Shown one piece after another: positions 31,061 to 39,178 of a stretch of DNA of 56,543 bases. Numbering within the stretch: the stretch's first letter is position 1; every line of letters starts with the position of its first letter. The position numbers and the translations under genes are program-made. The stretch is taken from positions 1 through 56,543 of the IMG/VR virus record IMGVR_UViG_3300031999_000024, one strand, 5' to 3'. This stretch comes from a virus. The notes beneath the pieces are model-generated. The model was not told the DNA's origin. It searched no databases and saw only the letters and a program-made list of their open reading frames with translations.

Positions 31061-31582
31061 TTTCCCACCAAAATTTGGTGGATTAGATTCAACCACCGTA
31101 ATTCCATTACATTTATCAAAATCAATTCGTTGATTCTCACCATATGATAAGAAATTAGAGAACTCAATGTTTTTAATATACCATTTCTTAAATGATGAAG
31201 TTTCTTCTTCCGATTCGGACATTTTATTCTCAACCATTCTATTGATTGACATTACCTCGTCAACACGGTTTTCATACCCTTTAGATTTAAGGAATTGTTT
31301 TAACAAATCAGATTGATAATTTGTATCCATAATATTTACGGACACATCAACACTTTGCATCGTATCTTCCTGAATGTTTTTAACTTTCGTAATAACATTT
31401 ACATTGGTGGAATTATACTTCTTTTGAAAGTAATGTTTAACACTCTTGATTTTATCTTGAGTGAAATTATCCGAAATGTCTTCCCAAACTACCTGAATAG
31501 ATGGGTTTTCAAAGTTAGAAAACTCTAAATCTTTTATCATAATATTGTAATTAAATTTTTTTGGTGGATTAAATAGATCCAT
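30971..31582 (-). CDS. gp46/Rad50-SbcC-like ATPase, N-part, ending in intein N-fragment
   Basis: 203 aa. Residues 1-132 are an N-terminal extension not typical of T4 gp46. Residues 133-174 are the start of the ATPase domain (WYIKNIEFSNFLSYGENQ, then ITVVESNPPNFGGK), ending exactly at Gly-Lys of Walker A. Residues 175-203 begin CIRYDTNIEIEFDIDY and match the N-terminal block A of an intein, with Cys175 as the first residue. A stop follows, then 40 nt, then the second gene in another frame. Splicing in trans would produce the P-loop NPPNFGGKT. The ATG lies 3 nt after the preceding stop. Confidence 0.9.
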   Translation of the reverse strand: MDLFNPPKKFNYNIMIKDLEFSNFENPSIQVVWEDISDNFTQDKIKSVKHYFQKKYNSTNVNVITKVKNIQEDTMQSVDVSVNIMDTNYQSDLLKQFLKSKGYENRVDEVMSINRMVENKMSESEEETSSFKKWYIKNIEFSNFLSYGENQRIDFDKCNGITVVESNPPNFGGKCIRYDTNIEIEFDIDYIVNKIGFLPDELK

Positions 31583-31585
31583 TTA

Positions 31586-31861
31586 TTATTGTTCGTCTTC
31601 AGATGTAATAGATTCTTCAACTGTGTTTACTTCATCAATAGTTTCAACATCAGTTACGTTTTCAATGTCGTTAGTGTCAACAATATTAAATTCAATAGGA
31701 CTATCCCCCACTTGAACCTCCAAACCTTCAGATTCTTTGAATTTGTCCATTTGTTCTTTAAGAAGTTTGTTAAATGCGTTTTGCATCTTTGTTTTTTCTA
31801 ACGCAATTTTTTGATTTCGTTTTGCAACTTTTGCTCTGTGCTCTTTGTCTCTTTTTCCCAT
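31586..31861 (-). CDS. Small protein with basic head and acidic tail, 91 aa
   Basis: Starts MGKRDKEHRAKVAKRNQKIA; the first 40 residues are basic and helical, the last 40 acidic and disordered-looking (ETIDEVNTVEESITSEDEQ). Could bind DNA or a recombination protein through the basic part; no family recognised. Between the membrane-protein gene and gp46 N-part, co-directional with short gaps. Confidence 0.7.
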   Translation of the reverse strand: MGKRDKEHRAKVAKRNQKIALEKTKMQNAFNKLLKEQMDKFKESEGLEVQVGDSPIEFNIVDTNDIENVTDVETIDEVNTVEESITSEDEQ

Positions 31862-31871
31862 TTTTATTTTA

Positions 31872-32276
31872 TTAGTCGTTTAAAATTTGTGGTCCATTTT
31901 CATCTTCCACGATATATGTTGTCTCAATTTTTTGATTTGATAATCTGTTTTCTTCAAACCATTCCACAATAGCATTTATTCCCCATACTGCTCCTGACGC
32001 TAATAAACCGTCAAAGAATATTGATGCGTATTGATTAACTCCCAACATTTCATGCCAAGGAGAATATGCCACAAATGACATAAAAAATCCTGACCAAGCA
32101 CTGGTACACATCATGCAGGAAACCAAATCAGATATAAATCCAAATAACTGACTTAATACGGGAATACCACTATCCCCAACTCTTCGGAACCAATTTCTTA
32201 ATCCCTGAAATATTGATCCATAAACCAATATGTTTGACATACCATATACTGATAATATCCAAATTAATATACTCAT
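31872..32276 (-). CDS. Membrane protein with CMMC motif, 134 aa
   Basis: Three to four hydrophobic stretches (about 1-24, 43-72, 84-108). The motif LVSCMMCTSAWSGFFMSF recalls DUF1360-type small membrane proteins, which have a similar Cys pair in the membrane followed by a Trp. Cytoplasmic polar tail. It overlaps the upstream coiled-coil gene by 4 nt. Function unknown. Confidence 0.7.
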   Translation of the reverse strand: MSILIWILSVYGMSNILVYGSIFQGLRNWFRRVGDSGIPVLSQLFGFISDLVSCMMCTSAWSGFFMSFVAYSPWHEMLGVNQYASIFFDGLLASGAVWGINAIVEWFEENRLSNQKIETTYIVEDENGPQILND

Positions 32277-32983
32277 AATTTTTGTGTTATATTAGAACCT
32301 TTAAGATAAACAGCCCCTTGACTAACCTTAATACTTTCTAATTGTTTATTTATGCCTTCCAGCTCTTCTATTTTTTTGTCTTTTAATGATAGTTCTTTTC
32401 TTAATTTCTGTAAAGTTTCCCCCATCATTTTTAACTTTTCATCATCTACAGGAATGTCTAATTTTTGTCTAAGTTTGTCTAACTCTTCATCTTTTTTAGA
32501 CATTTCATTTTGGAAAATATTTTCCATTTCAGTCGTTTTAGTAGAAAATATTTGTCTTTCATTACCCAATTCTTGGTTTAAGTGGAAAATATTTTCATTC
32601 AACTGTTGGATTTTTCCGAACAGTTCATCTTCACCTGTTTTGTCACTAATGTATTCTATTTTTGTGACAACTTTTTCAACGGGAACTTCCTTAATTACCT
32701 CAACTATTTTCTCAACCTCTCTAATAACTTCAACGGGAACTTCCACTCGTTTTTCAACTATTACCTCAATTTCCGTGTGTTTTTCACCAATCCCGTCTGT
32801 TTTTAAGTGTTTTTCCTCATCATTAAGTGAATTTCCCAAAAAACCATACTTTTCAATATTAAATCCTGATTGAAAACATTTTTTAAAAAATTTATCGGTG
32901 TCGTCAATTTTGTTTAATTCACAAAACGATAATACCGACTGTATGGTTTTTTTGTTAAATATTTTTGAGTAGTTCGGTTCCAT
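32273..32983 (-). CDS. Long coiled-coil protein, 236 aa
   Basis: Start chosen at ATG 32983 (MEPNYSKIFNKKTIQSVLSF); the longer frame starts with TTG. Residues about 70-105 hold a Val/Glu/Pro/Lys repeat (VEVPVEVIREVEKIVEVIKE) and the rest forms a long coiled coil. The start lies 29 nt inside the end of gp47, so it is translationally coupled. Possibly an accessory factor of the gp46/47 complex or a structural rod; inferred only from position. Confidence 0.72.
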   Translation of the reverse strand: MEPNYSKIFNKKTIQSVLSFCELNKIDDTDKFFKKCFQSGFNIEKYGFLGNSLNDEEKHLKTDGIGEKHTEIEVIVEKRVEVPVEVIREVEKIVEVIKEVPVEKVVTKIEYISDKTGEDELFGKIQQLNENIFHLNQELGNERQIFSTKTTEMENIFQNEMSKKDEELDKLRQKLDIPVDDEKLKMMGETLQKLRKELSLKDKKIEELEGINKQLESIKVSQGAVYLKGSNITQKL

Positions 32984-33734
32984 TTTCAATATCTTCAAAT
33001 GATTTAATCTCAAACTTCAAAAATGGCTTGGGGTTGAATAAGTCGGTGTATGCGTATTCTTTTGTTTCCACATTATACACTCCATATCCGTGTCTTCCAA
33101 TACTTTCCGCAATTGTCTGTTGTATTGTTGATCCCACCATATACCCCTTACCCGTTTTGAACTTAAATTCTTGTCTTTTGTGGATGTCACCACATAAAAC
33201 GACTTCAAGTCCATTAAATTTTTCAATGTCATAAGCTTCTTCACCAAAGTCAAAACCAATATCTGTTTTCATACCTTGTATTGGTCCGTGAAATAAACCA
33301 ATTCTTTTTCCTTTCGTCTCAGTAATATCGGGGGGAATATTTCCTTGATATTGAGAATACACACACCAACTAATGTTATCGTCTTCATAAACGCCACGAT
33401 CTCTGTAATAACGAATGTTTGGGTTGTTTAATGAATTTATGATTGGTGTTAATGCGTCCAATCTTTCAATATTCCCCGTGAGAAAGTCGTGATTACCTGG
33501 TATGATGATAGTTGGTGCAACATAAGAACATTCAGTCAGTATCCAAGCAACAAACTCAATTAATTCCGGTGTCATTTGATTTTTAGAATGGACTAAATCT
33601 CCCGTAAATATGATACGATCAGGTTCTAATTCTCTCCATTGTCCAATTGCGGTTTCAAGTATGGAACGATATAAATCGTGATCTTTAAATAATCTGATAT
33701 GTAAATCAGAGAAATGTATAATTTTTTTAACCAT
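32955..33734 (-). CDS. gp47/Mre11-SbcD-like nuclease
   Basis: 259 aa. Calcineurin-like phosphoesterase motifs are all present: FSDLHIR (Asp10, His12), FTGDLVH (Asp46), PGNHDF (Asn81, His82, Asp83), LFHGPI (His149) and CGDIHKRQ (His185). They bind two metal ions for DNA end cleavage. Partner of the gp46-like ATPase, here three small genes away. Shorter than T4 gp47 (339 aa), with little after the nuclease domain. Confidence 0.95.
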   Translation of the reverse strand: MVKKIIHFSDLHIRLFKDHDLYRSILETAIGQWRELEPDRIIFTGDLVHSKNQMTPELIEFVAWILTECSYVAPTIIIPGNHDFLTGNIERLDALTPIINSLNNPNIRYYRDRGVYEDDNISWCVYSQYQGNIPPDITETKGKRIGLFHGPIQGMKTDIGFDFGEEAYDIEKFNGLEVVLCGDIHKRQEFKFKTGKGYMVGSTIQQTIAESIGRHGYGVYNVETKEYAYTDLFNPKPFLKFEIKSFEDIENGTELLKNI

Positions 33735-33788
33735 ATATAAAATATAGTTATTTGATATTAAATTGTCAAATCTTATTCAGATGGGGGT

Positions 33789-34229
33789 TTAATTGTTAAC
33801 CTCACCCAACAAGTGTCGTAGTTGATCCTTACCTACTGGAATTGTCAATCCCCTTAAATTATATATTTTATCCATCCACCCCTCTGTAAGTTTCAGAATA
33901 ACGCGATAGGTTAAACTAAATTCTTCCAAAAACGACCAAATTTCTTCATAACTAATGTAAACTTTCTTATTTCTTCTATCGTAAACCATTAGATTATTAC
34001 CTTTTTTATATCTAAATAATGTCCAATCAGGTTCTTCTTCCAACTGAACAACATCAAGATTGTTAAATAGATGTAAAAACTCCATCGGATCATCATTAAA
34101 CACTAATTTTAATAGGTTTTCAGGTCCACCTATTATATCAGAAGCTTGTCTCCACCCCAATACTTTGACAATTTTTTTTAATTTATCTTGAGAAGATTGT
34201 TTTTGACTTTCCGTAATTATTATTTTCAT
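33789..34229 (-). CDS. Tagged IWxFLE-family protein, 146 aa
   Basis: N-terminus MKIIITESQ matches MKIVITENQ of the gene at 722. The C-terminal half has VYISYEEIWSFLEEF and WMDKIYNLRGL, aligning with the tandem paralogues at 11059-11709. It therefore joins two families: the ITE-tagged proteins and the IWxFLE proteins. TATTTATA lies 4 nt before the ATG. Function unknown. Confidence 0.75.
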   Translation of the reverse strand: MKIIITESQKQSSQDKLKKIVKVLGWRQASDIIGGPENLLKLVFNDDPMEFLHLFNNLDVVQLEEEPDWTLFRYKKGNNLMVYDRRNKKVYISYEEIWSFLEEFSLTYRVILKLTEGWMDKIYNLRGLTIPVGKDQLRHLLGEVNN

Positions 34230-34233
34230 ATCA

Positions 34234-34241
34234 TATAAATA
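34234..34241 (-). promoter_or_regulatory. TATTTATA motif before tagged 146-aa gene
   Basis: Coding-strand TATTTATA, 4 nt before the ATG at 34229, right after the terminator at 34253-34279. Confidence 0.55.
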
Positions 34242-34252
34242 CTACATAAAAC

Positions 34253-34279
34253 AAAAAACCCCACCTTATTCGGATGGGG
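34253..34279 (-). terminator. Terminator overlapping gene end
   Basis: Minus strand CCCCATCC, part of the last codons of the gene at 34266, pairs with GGTGGGG (one bulge), followed by TTTTTTGTTTT. The stop codon lies in the loop. Confidence 0.75.
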
Positions 34280-34466
34280 ACTTAATTTCTATTGAGGGTT
34301 GATTACTAGTGTTCCGATACTTTTTAAAGTCGTTAATCCACTTTTGTTCATCACTAATGACTTGTCCCATTTTTTCAACAATAGGTGACATTGGTATGTC
34401 TTTATTTTCTAACTTACCATCCAAATATCCCTCCAACCAAATGTAAAATTCTTTATAACTTAACAT
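34266..34466 (-). CDS. Small hypothetical protein, 66 aa
   Basis: Start at ATG 34466 (MLSYKEFYIWLEGYLDGKLE) preferred over the upstream start eight codons away, which would extend into the zinc-ribbon gene. Helical, with a conserved-looking FYIWLEGYLDG N-terminus. A terminator hairpin overlaps its last codons. Confidence 0.68.
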   Translation of the reverse strand: MLSYKEFYIWLEGYLDGKLENKDIPMSPIVEKMGQVISDEQKWINDFKKYRNTSNQPSIEIKSPSE

Positions 34467-34467
34467 A

Positions 34468-34680
34468 TTAATCAAATAATTGAAAATCAATGTTTACGTG
34501 TCCACATTCATTACACATATAAGTTGGGAATGGAACTAACGTGTCTTCCGAACTACCTGTCATTAGTTTAGGGACTTTTTTAATCAACACAACTTCCTTG
34601 AAGTATTTTGACATACATTTCTCACATTCAATCGTTGGTTGTTTTTTAAGATCAATTTTTGGTTTTAAAATATCATCCAT
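34468..34680 (-). CDS. Zinc-ribbon protein, 70 aa
   Basis: Two knuckles, IECEKCMSKYF and YMCNECGHVN, frame a loop with VPKLMTGSSEDTLVPFP. Four cysteines bind one zinc. I recall highly similar small proteins near replication genes in T4-like phages; their role is not known to me. It ends 1 nt before the next start. Confidence 0.8.
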   Translation of the reverse strand: MDDILKPKIDLKKQPTIECEKCMSKYFKEVVLIKKVPKLMTGSSEDTLVPFPTYMCNECGHVNIDFQLFD

Positions 34681-34683
34681 TTC

Positions 34684-34776
34684 TTATTTAATTATATAAT
34701 TTATTTTTAATCCGTTTGGGATAACATTATCCCAAGTTGTGGTATATACCCATACCATTTCAATAGTTGTTTCCAT
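34684..34776 (-). CDS. Possible 30-aa peptide
   Basis: ATG at 34776: METTIEMVWVYTTTWDNVIP, then NGLKINYIIK. It fills the gap between the exonuclease and zinc-ribbon genes and stops 3 nt before the next ATG, which fits an operon gene. Very short, so support is limited. Confidence 0.35.
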   Translation of the reverse strand: METTIEMVWVYTTTWDNVIPNGLKINYIIK

Positions 34777-34798
34777 ATCCAATTATAACTAATCTTTA

Positions 34799-35656
34799 TT
34801 ATTTTTTCAAGTATTGTTTCATATTCATATCTAATATTGTTTGTTGGACTTCTTTTGGAACTCTAAACTCTTCAAATGTTCCATCCTCTTTAACTAAAAC
34901 AATAATCCCCCCATATAGTTTAATGTTACCATATTTTGATCCTTTTAACATCTTTAATAATAATTTACAATAAAAAGGAAGTTGTGTGAAGTAATGTCCG
35001 AGAGCATTATTTGGGTGTTTTTGAAATGGTGGTTTCATTTTTTTAGTGAAGAAGTTTTCCTCAAAGTTTTTTGGGCGATTACTTTTCCAATCTGTTATGA
35101 TTAACCCAAATTCGGTTCCCTCTCTATTCATTATTAACCAAAATTTATCGGGTTGTCCAACATAACCAATCTCATTACATCCCAACACCATTTCAGTATC
35201 CAATAATACCGCACCTCTTTCTTTCATCAATTCCAAAAAGTCGGTACCGGCATGAATCATTGAGTCACCCTTCAATATCTGTGTAAAATCACAATCAAAT
35301 ATTGGTTGTCTAACCTCCTTTTCAATCCCAAACATTTCCAATGATTTCTGTTCAAGAAAAAAGTGAACTCTTGACCCCAAATTTGTTGAGTATGTTCCCG
35401 CATCTCCCCATTCTTTCAATAGTCTAGCCTTTTCTTCGGGATCACCTTTAGCCTTCTTTTCCGCAATTCCATCTGAATCAAATTCATCATAAAATAACTT
35501 CATTACTTTTGATACTGACGGCCAGTCACTTCTCAATTCACCCGATAAATTAATCATCGTGTATGTGTGACTATCTTCCTCAAAAGTTAGTTGTAATTCT
35601 TTTTGTTTGTTTGCAACAATTTCTCTAATCTCACTTGCAATTTCTTTTAAATTCAT
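34799..35656 (-). CDS. RecB/Cas4-like PD-(D/E)XK exonuclease
   Basis: 285 aa from ATG 35656, whose A is the last base of the primase stop region (TGATG overlap). Motifs in order: GSRVHFFLE (His about 98), LLDTEMVLG (Glu about 155), GYVGQPDKFW (Asp about 170) and IITDWKSN (Asp-x-Lys about 189-191), the RecB-family nuclease core. It probably trims DNA ends in replication/recombination with primase, gp46 and gp47. No 4Fe-4S cysteine cluster as in Cas4. Confidence 0.85.
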   Translation of the reverse strand: MNLKEIASEIREIVANKQKELQLTFEEDSHTYTMINLSGELRSDWPSVSKVMKLFYDEFDSDGIAEKKAKGDPEEKARLLKEWGDAGTYSTNLGSRVHFFLEQKSLEMFGIEKEVRQPIFDCDFTQILKGDSMIHAGTDFLELMKERGAVLLDTEMVLGCNEIGYVGQPDKFWLIMNREGTEFGLIITDWKSNRPKNFEENFFTKKMKPPFQKHPNNALGHYFTQLPFYCKLLLKMLKGSKYGNIKLYGGIIVLVKEDGTFEEFRVPKEVQQTILDMNMKQYLKK

Positions 35657-36555
35657 CAATCTCTTATTTCAATATAATAATCGTTTATTTCACCTTTTAA
35701 ATCACAAACATCCTTATCTTCAGGTAGTTTGACAATTTTTATTCTACCCCATAACATACCACCATTTAATTCGTGGTAAAGTTTCACCGCACTTATCCAC
35801 GCATCTTCGTCCAAACAAATAATTATATCTCCTTTGGATTTATTGTATATTGTCTCAAACAATAACTCTGACATATGTTTACCCAACATCGGTATTGAGT
35901 TTTCCAAGAATATTCCGTCAAATGCCCCCTCAACAAGGTAGATATCTTTATCCCAATCAATTAAACTTTCCCAAAAAATAATCTTTTCTTTTTCAGCCTC
36001 AGGGTTTCGGTATTTCGCCTTTGTATATGGATCCCAACTTCTACCTATATAATAATTAAGTTCACCTTTTAAATCATAGGAGGGAATAATTATTCTACCG
36101 GAGTGACTTCCACTATCACAAAAACCAATTTGATATTTTTCAATCATATAATCGGAAATTCCCCGATTATATAGGTAATTTATTGCTTGTTGTCTAACAG
36201 GATATCTTGGATTTACATCCTTAAATAATTTATATTCTTTTGGGAGTTGGGCTTTTGGTGATTTCTTTTCCCTCACTTGGACTGTTTCAGGTTTGAGGAT
36301 ATTATATAATTTCTTTAATTTTTTATTCCCAAATTTGTCAAATAATTTACCTAAAGACCCGTGAGTTCCCTCACTATCTCCACAACTCCAACAATGGAAC
36401 ACTGATTTTTCAACATTAACTTCTAAATTACCTTTATTTTTATCGTCATCACATATTGGACAATCCCACGAAACTTGAGATCTGTTTTCGTAAATTTTTT
36501 TTGGATCTCCTAAAAATTCACTAATTAATTCAACTACATTATCAAATTCATCCAT
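35656..36555 (-). CDS. DNA primase, DnaG/TOPRIM type
   Basis: 299 aa from ATG 36555 (MDEFDNVVELISEFLGD); ATG at 36573 is possible too. An N-terminal zinc finger has Cys32/35 (CPIC) and Cys55/58 (CWSC). The TOPRIM domain has Glu209 (IYLVEGAFDG) and Asp249/Asp251 (IIICLDEDAW). It makes RNA primers for lagging-strand synthesis. No helicase domain is fused, so a separate helicase is expected outside the window. Divergent from the adhesin genes starting at 36642. Confidence 0.92.
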   Translation of the reverse strand: MDEFDNVVELISEFLGDPKKIYENRSQVSWDCPICDDDKNKGNLEVNVEKSVFHCWSCGDSEGTHGSLGKLFDKFGNKKLKKLYNILKPETVQVREKKSPKAQLPKEYKLFKDVNPRYPVRQQAINYLYNRGISDYMIEKYQIGFCDSGSHSGRIIIPSYDLKGELNYYIGRSWDPYTKAKYRNPEAEKEKIIFWESLIDWDKDIYLVEGAFDGIFLENSIPMLGKHMSELLFETIYNKSKGDIIICLDEDAWISAVKLYHELNGGMLWGRIKIVKLPEDKDVCDLKGEINDYYIEIRD

Positions 36556-36617
36556 ATTTTGCAATATAATCATAAAATATGAAATAATCAAACTTCACAA
36601 GTTTTCCTATTCCTTTA

Positions 36618-36625
36618 TATTTATA
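36618..36625 (+). promoter_or_regulatory. TATTTATA motif before adhesin operon
   Basis: Plus-strand TATTTATA, 16 nt before the ATG at 36642, between the divergent primase and adhesin transcription units. Confidence 0.5.
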
Positions 36626-36641
36626 AAGATAATAATAGTAA

Positions 36642-36863
36642 ATGCCAACGGATATAACAATAAATAATATTTCAGGAACAACACCATTTGATGTTTATGT
36701 ATGTGATACAGGATACACTTCTTGTATTTATGTGTCAACAATAACAAGTGGTGAATTACCATACACCTTTGAGATTCCACCTGTTTACTCATCTTTGACT
36801 AATTTTATAGTCAAAGTTGTGGATGATAATGATTGTGTCGTAACTAACACCGTAACAGTTTAA
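36642..36863 (+). CDS. Small beta protein paired with adhesin, 73 aa
   Basis: Starts MPTDITINNISGTTPFDVYV, then CDTGYTSCIYV. Similar to the 100-aa protein at 46631-46933 (INNVTGLTIPYQIYICD), so the two are paralogues. Each stands next to a large repeat adhesin. 2 nt before the next start. Probably a small baseplate or fibre-attachment protein; inferred from this repeated arrangement. Confidence 0.75.
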   Translation: MPTDITINNISGTTPFDVYVCDTGYTSCIYVSTITSGELPYTFEIPPVYSSLTNFIVKVVDDNDCVVTNTVTV

Positions 36864-36865
36864 AT

Positions 36866-39106
36866 ATGGGAGGTTGTTCAGTAAATTATTGTGTTAGTGG
36901 TGGAACCATCTATGATGGTACCTATACTTATGGTGGATCATATTCGGGTTATGATTATTTTGTTGGGGGTAGTCACACTATATACTATTCCACAGGTCAA
37001 ACTCAATGGTGTTTGGCAACTACTTTAGGTGATCCAACTTGTTTATTATTTGGGAAATCTCCTTGCGTGAGTTCTTGTCCTGATTTGTGTGATGAAATTT
37101 TTGGTCCAGGTATTTGTCCTTCACCAACTCCATCACCTACCGCGGCTTGTTCAATAGATTTTGACGCAATTTTTGATTGTGAGGTTGTTGTTACTCAAAC
37201 ACCAACACCAACACCAACTCCAACGGTAACTCCAACAATGACACCAACATCAACTAATCCTTGTGGGGGAGTTGGTATTGATGTTTCGGGAGTTACTTAT
37301 AGTCCAACACCGACACCAACACCAACGATAACTCCATCACAGTCCCCCGAAATTACAAGACCTTGTAATGTTAACGGAACGGTTACATTTAACACATTAG
37401 ACGATTATATTCAATGCTCAAATAGTAAGCAATTCAAAGATTGTTTAAATGGATTTGTGTATTCAACAACTAATGTTGTATTAGATCCGATGGGTTCTAC
37501 TCCTGTAATTGGTATGGTGTATGAGGCGACTGTCAATGAAATTGATATATGTGTTGAATATATTGGAACTGTGGATAATACTAGTGGTGTTGCAACTATT
37601 GTATTAAACACCGAAATTGGTTTAGTTTCTGAAGGTGGATGTCTTGTTTGTATCCCTCCTGTTAGTTCTACGCCAACTCCAACACCAACTGTAACACCAA
37701 CAATAACACCATCATCAACACCGAGTGTTTGTTGCGAATATGTGGTAACGAATTTATTATTTAGTCCAAACACATTTAATATTAAAAGTTGTTCCACTAA
37801 TCAAACCGAAGTGATTACAATAAATGGTGGGTCATCAATAACGGTTAAATCATATAAAGTCCCTGTTGGTAACAATATAAATATTGTTTTTGTTGATTGT
37901 CCTTGTGTTACTCCAACACCAACACCTACGGTAACACCAACAATTAGTGTGACACCAACGGTAACTCCAACTCCAACGGTAACTCCAACATCAAGTTTAC
38001 CAATAGTTAATCCTTTTATATCAGTTTGGAGAACGACTAGTCCTTCGGAAACTATTAATTTACCTTACGATCCTGCGGGAACATATAGTGGAACAATTGA
38101 TTGGGGTGATGGTAATACATCCGTTAATTCATACGCAAATATATCACATACTTACGCCTCCGCAGGTGACTATACCGTAACTATAACCGGAACAATTAAT
38201 GGATTTAGTTTTTTCCACGACAATACTAATGTGTTAAATATATTGAGGGTTGAACAATGGGGTAATGTAATAATTAGTAATACTGGTGGTCAATTTGAAG
38301 ATTGTTCTAATCTTACTTTAACCACAGTTACCGATATACCAAATCTTACATCCACATCAACTTTATATCATATGTTCCTTAGTTGTACATCATTAACCAC
38401 AATAAATAATTTGAATTCTTGGGATGTTTCTAATGTCACTAATATGGGTGCAATGTTTTTTGCCTGTCCTCTATTTGATCAGGATATAAGTTCTTGGGAT
38501 GTTTCTAATGTTACTAATATGAGTTCTATGTTTACCGGTTCTTTATTTAACCAAGATATTAGTTCTTGGAATGTTTCTGGTGTGACTAGTATGATTTCTA
38601 CGTTTTCTAATACACCGTTTAATCAGGATATAAGTTCTTGGGATGTTTCTAATGTTACTGCTATGAATGCTATGTTTAACGATACTCCATTCAATCAACC
38701 TATTGGGAGTTGGGATGTTTCTAATGTTACTAATATGAGTGCAATGTTTCTTAGTTCTTCATTTAACCAACCTATTGGTTCTTGGAATGTTTCTGGTGTA
38801 ACTAATATGGGTAATATGTTTACTACCGCAACCGCGTTTACTCAGGATATTAGTTCTTGGAATGTTTCTGGCGTTACCGATATGGGATATATGTTTAATA
38901 ACGCAACCTCATTTAATCAGGATATTAGTTCTTGGGATGTATCTAATGTTACCAATATGCTTCAGATGTTCCGATCCGCAACTTCATTTAACCAAGATTT
39001 AAGTAGTTGGTGTGTCACATTAATACCTTCATCACCAACTTTCTTTGATTTTCTTGCAACATCTTGGGTTTTACCTAGACCTGCTTGGGGTACTTGCCCA
39101 CCATAA
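36866..39106 (+). CDS. Adhesin/tail fibre with PKD domain and BspA-DUF285 repeats
   Basis: 746 aa. The N-terminal Cys-rich region is followed by several Thr/Pro linkers (TPTPTPTVTPT type) that separate small domains. About residues 390-450 form a PKD-like Ig domain (GTIDWGDGNTSVNSYANISH). The rest has about nine ~25-residue repeats of the form FNQDISSWDVSNVTNMSSMF, the DUF285/BspA leucine-rich type used for surface binding by bacteria and mycoplasmas. No signal peptide. A host-receptor-binding fibre is the most likely role; it lies apart from, and opposite to, the main tail module. Confidence 0.82.
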   Translation: MGGCSVNYCVSGGTIYDGTYTYGGSYSGYDYFVGGSHTIYYSTGQTQWCLATTLGDPTCLLFGKSPCVSSCPDLCDEIFGPGICPSPTPSPTAACSIDFDAIFDCEVVVTQTPTPTPTPTVTPTMTPTSTNPCGGVGIDVSGVTYSPTPTPTPTITPSQSPEITRPCNVNGTVTFNTLDDYIQCSNSKQFKDCLNGFVYSTTNVVLDPMGSTPVIGMVYEATVNEIDICVEYIGTVDNTSGVATIVLNTEIGLVSEGGCLVCIPPVSSTPTPTPTVTPTITPSSTPSVCCEYVVTNLLFSPNTFNIKSCSTNQTEVITINGGSSITVKSYKVPVGNNINIVFVDCPCVTPTPTPTVTPTISVTPTVTPTPTVTPTSSLPIVNPFISVWRTTSPSETINLPYDPAGTYSGTIDWGDGNTSVNSYANISHTYASAGDYTVTITGTINGFSFFHDNTNVLNILRVEQWGNVIISNTGGQFEDCSNLTLTTVTDIPNLTSTSTLYHMFLSCTSLTTINNLNSWDVSNVTNMGAMFFACPLFDQDISSWDVSNVTNMSSMFTGSLFNQDISSWNVSGVTSMISTFSNTPFNQDISSWDVSNVTAMNAMFNDTPFNQPIGSWDVSNVTNMSAMFLSSSFNQPIGSWNVSGVTNMGNMFTTATAFTQDISSWNVSGVTDMGYMFNNATSFNQDISSWDVSNVTNMLQMFRSATSFNQDLSSWCVTLIPSSPTFFDFLATSWVLPRPAWGTCPP
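38400..39010 (+). repeat. DUF285/BspA repeat region in adhesin
   Basis: About nine 72-78-bp coding units with conserved SSW(D/N)VS(N/G)VT and MF positions. The DNA copies differ mostly by silent changes, so they are not a fresh duplication. Confidence 0.8.
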
Positions 39107-39121
39107 TACAAAATATAACGC

Positions 39122-39150
39122 AAAAAAAAATATCGGTTGATTAACCGATA
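39122..39150. terminator. Terminator between convergent adhesin and resolvase genes
   Basis: TATCGGTT (39131-39138) and AACCGATA (39143-39150) form a perfect 8-bp stem with loop GATT. On the minus strand nine T follow, ending the resolvase transcript. On the plus strand the tail is weaker. Confidence 0.78.
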
Positions 39151-39178
39151 ATTGGATTTATCTATGTTTTTTATATAC

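Noticed and set aside
28711-31582. gp46 as a single gene broken by a sequencing frameshift
   Set aside because: Between the halves there are 40 nt with two in-frame stops and a frame change, the second half has its own ATG, and both intein ends are intact.
36607-36792. Minus-strand 61-aa ORF opposite the small adhesin-partner gene
   Set aside because: Shadow of the plus gene at 36642, whose paralogue at 46631 supports the plus frame.
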